A stretch of 64,000 nucleotides of DNA from an uncultured Tenacibaculum sp. (GTDB lineage Bacteria; Bacteroidota; Bacteroidia; Flavobacteriales; Flavobacteriaceae). Positions 60,749 through 64,000 of the stretch are shown here, one piece after another. Every line of letters begins with the position of its first letter. The first letter of the stretch is position 1. The notes under the pieces are model-generated. The model saw only the letters and a program-made list of their open reading frames with translations, did not search any database and was not told the origin of the DNA. Made by a program: the position numbers and the translations under genes. The stretch covers positions 434,001 through 498,000 of the forward strand of contig NZ_CANNGG010000003.1 in assembly GCF_947504135.1 (NCBI RefSeq), in the 5' to 3' direction.

Positions 60749-61552
60749 ATGTACTTAAAAGATAAAACAGTATTAATTACTGGAGGAGCTTCTGGAATTG
60801 GTAAAATAATGGTTCGTTTACTATTAGAACGAAAAGCCAAAGTTATTATCTGGGATATTAATCAAGAAAATATTGATAAAACAGTAACGGAGTTTTCTAG
60901 CCAAGGAGAACTATTTACCTACACCGTTGATATTTCAAGCCTTGAACAAATTCAATACACCGCTAAAAAAGTTAAAGCAGAAATTGGTGTTGTTGATGTT
61001 TTAATCAATAATGCAGGAATTATAGTTGGTAAATATTTTAAAGATCATACGGCAGCTGACATTGCTAAAACCATGGAAATTAATGCTAATGCGCCAATGT
61101 TTGTCACACTTGAGTTTCTTAAAGATATGCTGGATCGAAATTCAGGGCATATTTGCAATATTGCTTCGTCTGGTGGACTAGTTTCAAACCCTAAAATGTC
61201 GGTGTATGCAGCTAGTAAATGGTCGCTTATCGGTTGGTCGGATAGCTTGCGTTTAGAGATGGAACAACTGAATAAAAAAGTGAATGTTACCACAATATTG
61301 CCTTACTATATAAATACAGGTATGTTTGACGGTGTAAGGTCTAAAATTCCAATTCTTGAACCTGAAGCAACAGCATTAACCATTGTTAAAGCAATTGAGA
61401 AGAATAAAAAGTTAATCAGTATTCCTGGTTATATTTACAGATTTACACGTTTTGCTCAAGCGGTAACGTCAATTACTATTTTTGATTGGTTTGCTGGAAA
61501 CGTCTTTGGAATTTATAAAACAATGGAACATTTCACTGGTCGAAAAAAGTAA
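60749..61552 (+). CDS. SDR family short-chain dehydrogenase
   Basis: I start at the ATG at 60749 (MYLKDKTVLITGGASGIGK); the longer frame begins inside the attC-like site. The cofactor motif TGGASGIG, NNAG, the catalytic Ser in IASSGG and YAASK (Tyr and Lys) are all present. The C-terminal part (FTRFAQAVTSITIFDWFAGNVFGIY) resembles retinol- or 17-beta-hydroxysteroid dehydrogenase-like SDRs that act on lipids. It begins 20 bases after the cassette junction, so its original promoter was displaced or is supplied by the cassette. Confidence 0.88.
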   Translation: MYLKDKTVLITGGASGIGKIMVRLLLERKAKVIIWDINQENIDKTVTEFSSQGELFTYTVDISSLEQIQYTAKKVKAEIGVVDVLINNAGIIVGKYFKDHTAADIAKTMEINANAPMFVTLEFLKDMLDRNSGHICNIASSGGLVSNPKMSVYAASKWSLIGWSDSLRLEMEQLNKKVNVTTILPYYINTGMFDGVRSKIPILEPEATALTIVKAIEKNKKLISIPGYIYRFTRFAQAVTSITIFDWFAGNVFGIYKTMEHFTGRKK

Positions 61553-61554
61553 CA

Positions 61555-63471
61555 TTAAAAACTAGCTACTTGTTCTTCTACTTGCTCCCACTCTTCCATT
61601 AACTCGTCTACTTTTGCTTTTTTGGCTTTATAGTTTTCAAAGAAGTTAGGGCGAGCAGCAACTTCGTCGTAGTTCTGAGCGAGTTCTAAATCTATTTTTT
61701 CAATTTCGGCTTCTAAATCCGCTATTTGGTTTTCAATTTTATTGAGCTTATTTTTTAGCTTTTTTAGCTCCTTTTCTTGCTCTTTCGATAATTGATAGGC
61801 TTCTTTTTTAGAAGTGTCTTTATCTTCCTTTACTATGGTTCTTTTTTCAGCATCACGTAAACTTTCCATTTTGTGTTGCTCTAAGAAATAATCGATATCA
61901 CCTAAATATTCTTTTATTTCTCGGTCTTTAAATCCATATACGGTTGTTGTTAATCCTTGTAAGAAATCACGATCGTGAGATACTACGATTAAGGTTCCGT
62001 CAAAGTTCTGTAAAGCTTTCTTTAATACGTTTTTAGAAGCAATATCTAAGTGGTTGGTAGGCTCATCCATTATCAACACATTAAAAGGCGATAACAACAG
62101 CTTACACAAGGCTAAACGGTTTCGCTCACCTCCTGATAGTACTTTTGCTTTTTTATCTACCGCTTCTCCACCAAACAAGAAAGCGCCTAACATGTCTCTT
62201 ACCTTTACTCTGTTAGTATCGTTAGCAGCGTCTTCCATTATTTCCAACACTGTTTTCTCTGGCGGTAATTCTTCGGATTGGTTTTGTGCAAAATAACCTA
62301 TCTCTACATTGTGTCCGAGTTTTAAACTTCCTTCAAACGGGATTTCCCCTACCATCATTTTAGCTAAAGTAGATTTTCCTTGTCCGTTTTGACCTACAAA
62401 AGCAATTCTACTATTTCGCTCGATGAGTAAATCAACATCTTTTAATACTTCTTTTTCTCCGTAGTTCTTCGTTAAGTTTTCAGCTTCTACAATAATTTTA
62501 CCTGGTTCTTTTGAAATTTCAAAACGAACATTCATTACTGCATTATCATCCTGATCAACCTCAATACGCTCTACTTTCTCCAGCTTTTTAATCAGCGATT
62601 GCGCCATGGAAGCTTTACTTGCTTTTGCACGGAATTTTTCAATCAACTTTTCAGTATGTTCTATTTCCTTTTGTTGATTTTTCTGTGTTTGCAACTGCTT
62701 TTCTTTGATCTCAGCACGCAGTTTTAAGAACTCAGAATACGGTTTTTTATAATCATAAATCTGACCTAACGAAATTTCTATGGTACGATTGGTTACGTTA
62801 TCTAAGAACATCTTATCGTGCGATACTAAAACGATAGCTCCTGCATAGTTCTTCAAGAAGTTTTCTAACCAAATAATCGACTCGATATCTAAGTGGTTGG
62901 TAGGCTCATCGAGTAATAAAATATCGTTGTTCTGAAGAAGAAGTTTTGCCAATTCAATACGCATACGCCAACCTCCAGAGAAAGTATCGGTCAACTTATC
63001 AAAATCTTCACGTTGAAATCCTAAACCTTGTAAAATCTTTTCGGTTTCTCCTTGGTAGTTATATCCACCAAGTAGCTCATAACGTTCTGTTTTCTCGTTT
63101 AAATCAACAATTAATTGATTATACGCTTCACTTTCATAATCAGTTCTTTCCGCCAATTGACGGTTGATTTCATCAAGTTCTAGTTCAATTTCTTTAATTT
63201 CAGTAAATGCTTGGTAGGCTTCTTCTAAAATGGTTCTTCCATAATCAAAATCAATATCCTGACGTAAAAAACCGATACGCACATCTTTATCAAATGCCAA
63301 CGTACCACCACTGCTTTCAATATCCTTTGCCAAAACTTTAAGTAGCGTAGATTTACCTGCTCCGTTTTTTCCAATCAATCCAATACGATCTCCTTTAATT
63401 AATTTAAAGGTGATTCCAGAAAACAAGTCTGTTCCCATGAAGGAAACTGATAAATCGTGTACGTTTAACAT
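61555..63471 (-). CDS. ABC-F family ATPase (Uup/YheS-like)
   Basis: Two nucleotide-binding domains are fused: Walker A GKNGAGKST and GQNGQGKST, signatures TFSGGWRMRIELA and LSGGERNRLALC, and two LDEPTNHLD-type Walker B motifs, joined by the ABC-F linker with arm. A C-terminal coiled coil (LSKEQEKELKKLKNKLNKIENQI) is present as in Uup. ABC-F proteins act on the ribosome and have no membrane domain. Length 638 fits. Confidence 0.93.
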   Translation of the reverse strand: MLNVHDLSVSFMGTDLFSGITFKLIKGDRIGLIGKNGAGKSTLLKVLAKDIESSGGTLAFDKDVRIGFLRQDIDFDYGRTILEEAYQAFTEIKEIELELDEINRQLAERTDYESEAYNQLIVDLNEKTERYELLGGYNYQGETEKILQGLGFQREDFDKLTDTFSGGWRMRIELAKLLLQNNDILLLDEPTNHLDIESIIWLENFLKNYAGAIVLVSHDKMFLDNVTNRTIEISLGQIYDYKKPYSEFLKLRAEIKEKQLQTQKNQQKEIEHTEKLIEKFRAKASKASMAQSLIKKLEKVERIEVDQDDNAVMNVRFEISKEPGKIIVEAENLTKNYGEKEVLKDVDLLIERNSRIAFVGQNGQGKSTLAKMMVGEIPFEGSLKLGHNVEIGYFAQNQSEELPPEKTVLEIMEDAANDTNRVKVRDMLGAFLFGGEAVDKKAKVLSGGERNRLALCKLLLSPFNVLIMDEPTNHLDIASKNVLKKALQNFDGTLIVVSHDRDFLQGLTTTVYGFKDREIKEYLGDIDYFLEQHKMESLRDAEKRTIVKEDKDTSKKEAYQLSKEQEKELKKLKNKLNKIENQIADLEAEIEKIDLELAQNYDEVAARPNFFENYKAKKAKVDELMEEWEQVEEQVASF

Positions 63472-63590
63472 AATTTTAGCAAATTACCAAGGTTTTGTAA
63501 CTGTGGTTACAAAATACTGTTTTATTTTTGTTGAAATTTGTGCAAACTTACAAAAAGCAAATAGTTAATCGAACTTAATATCTATAAGAA

Positions 63591-63986
63591 ATGTTTGGAA
63601 AAGGAAGTAAATTATACAGTATTTTCAACAGCAAATGTCCTCGTTGTCATGAAGGTGAATTTTTCAAGTATAAACTAAATTTAAACCCAAAAAAAATAAC
63701 TACGTTACACGACAATTGTCCTAAATGTAACTTTAAATACATGATGGAGCCTTCTTTCTTTTTTGGCGCTATGTATGTTAATTATGCATTGGCAGTAGCG
63801 CTTTTTGTTGCTGTTTTTATCATTGCAAAAGTTTTTATTGGATTGTCTATTTTACATAGTTTTATTACTATTGTAATTGTTTCTTTAATCTTAACTCCAG
63901 TTACTATTCGTCTTTCAAGAATTATATGGATTAACCTTTTCGTGAGTTACAAAAAAGACGCTAAAGAATTACAATCAGAAAAGTAG
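63591..63986 (+). CDS. DUF983 zinc-ribbon membrane protein
   Basis: A zinc ribbon (CPRCHEGEFF ... CPKCNFKY) at residues 16-50 is followed by EPSFFFGAMYVNYALAV and a second hydrophobic segment (SFITIVIVSLILTPVTI). This is DUF983, common in Bacteroidota and proteobacteria, with unknown function. Length 131 is typical. The last 14 bases of the window hold nothing more. Confidence 0.88.
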   Translation: MFGKGSKLYSIFNSKCPRCHEGEFFKYKLNLNPKKITTLHDNCPKCNFKYMMEPSFFFGAMYVNYALAVALFVAVFIIAKVFIGLSILHSFITIVIVSLILTPVTIRLSRIIWINLFVSYKKDAKELQSEK

Positions 63987-64000
63987 TTTTTAAAATACAA

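Noticed and set aside
1..64000. CRISPR array or Cas genes
   Set aside because: No run of regularly spaced identical short repeats and no Cas-like protein is visible.

Overview
The window looks like chromosome from a member of the Flavobacteriaceae (Bacteroidota), probably a marine genus; I would not name a species from this alone. The signs are the AT-rich composition, promoters of the Bacteroidota type (TTG, about 19 bases, TAnnTTTG), and family-typical genes: a TPR protein next to a porin-like barrel, DUF3127, DUF983, a TPR histidine kinase with a LytTR regulator, a PpiD-type chaperone, and the coaX to lptC cluster. Most of the sequence is ordinary core genome.

Layout. 1-8856 holds two plus-strand operons: TPR protein, outer-membrane barrel and a MepA-like protein, then an M28 peptidase lipoprotein, a DoxX protein and an amidohydrolase lipoprotein. 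8900-10625 is a small island with cysteine-rich products: a lipoprotein, a DUF3703 protein, a 34-residue metallothionein-like peptide with 11 cysteines, and a SigZ-type sigma factor with a cysteine tail. 10742-13805 is an NAD salvage unit (NrtR-like regulator, PRPP synthetase, nicotinamide phosphoribosyltransferase) with matching palindromes over two promoters. 13945-21839 holds ygiQ, a large zincin, a CocE-type hydrolase, a frameshifted SMR transporter and a DUF4833 protein.

22309-26162 is the most unusual part. Four short units, each one or two plus-strand genes followed by a 129-197 bp imperfect palindrome, lie head to tail. Each palindrome carries an outer core that is the exact reverse complement of the first bases of its own unit. 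That is the structure of integron gene cassettes with attC sites, yet no integrase lies in the window. A fifth, solitary cassette of the same type sits at 60142-60729. Removing the cassettes rebuilds nearly the same empty site at both loci. The cargo is an orphan CDI immunity-like gene with a zinc-ribbon partner, a TPM lipoprotein, an unknown lipoprotein, an unknown membrane protein and a bacterial PH-domain protein.

26163-41907 returns to core genes: aat, an AtoE transporter, a COG2509 flavoprotein, DUF1456, DUF3127, a flavin reductase, a histidine kinase, a HIT protein, greA, a Rieske-like lipoprotein without iron-ligand histidines, purK-purE, an M3 peptidase, a glycosyltransferase and lpdA. 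41999-42701 is a membrane-protein gene broken at a T9 run. 42735-50340 is a seven-gene minus-strand cluster (coaX, barrel, TPR, lptC, small membrane protein, CNNM/CorC, ppiD), followed by two identical tRNA-Phe genes. 50740-64000 holds an EEP-family protein, a basic secreted protein, a gamma carbonic anhydrase, the LytTR two-component pair, a VWA protein, a glucosaminidase-LysM lipoprotein, a PLP deaminase, an inverted-topology membrane wHTH regulator, the second cassette, an SDR enzyme, an ABC-F ATPase and a DUF983 protein.
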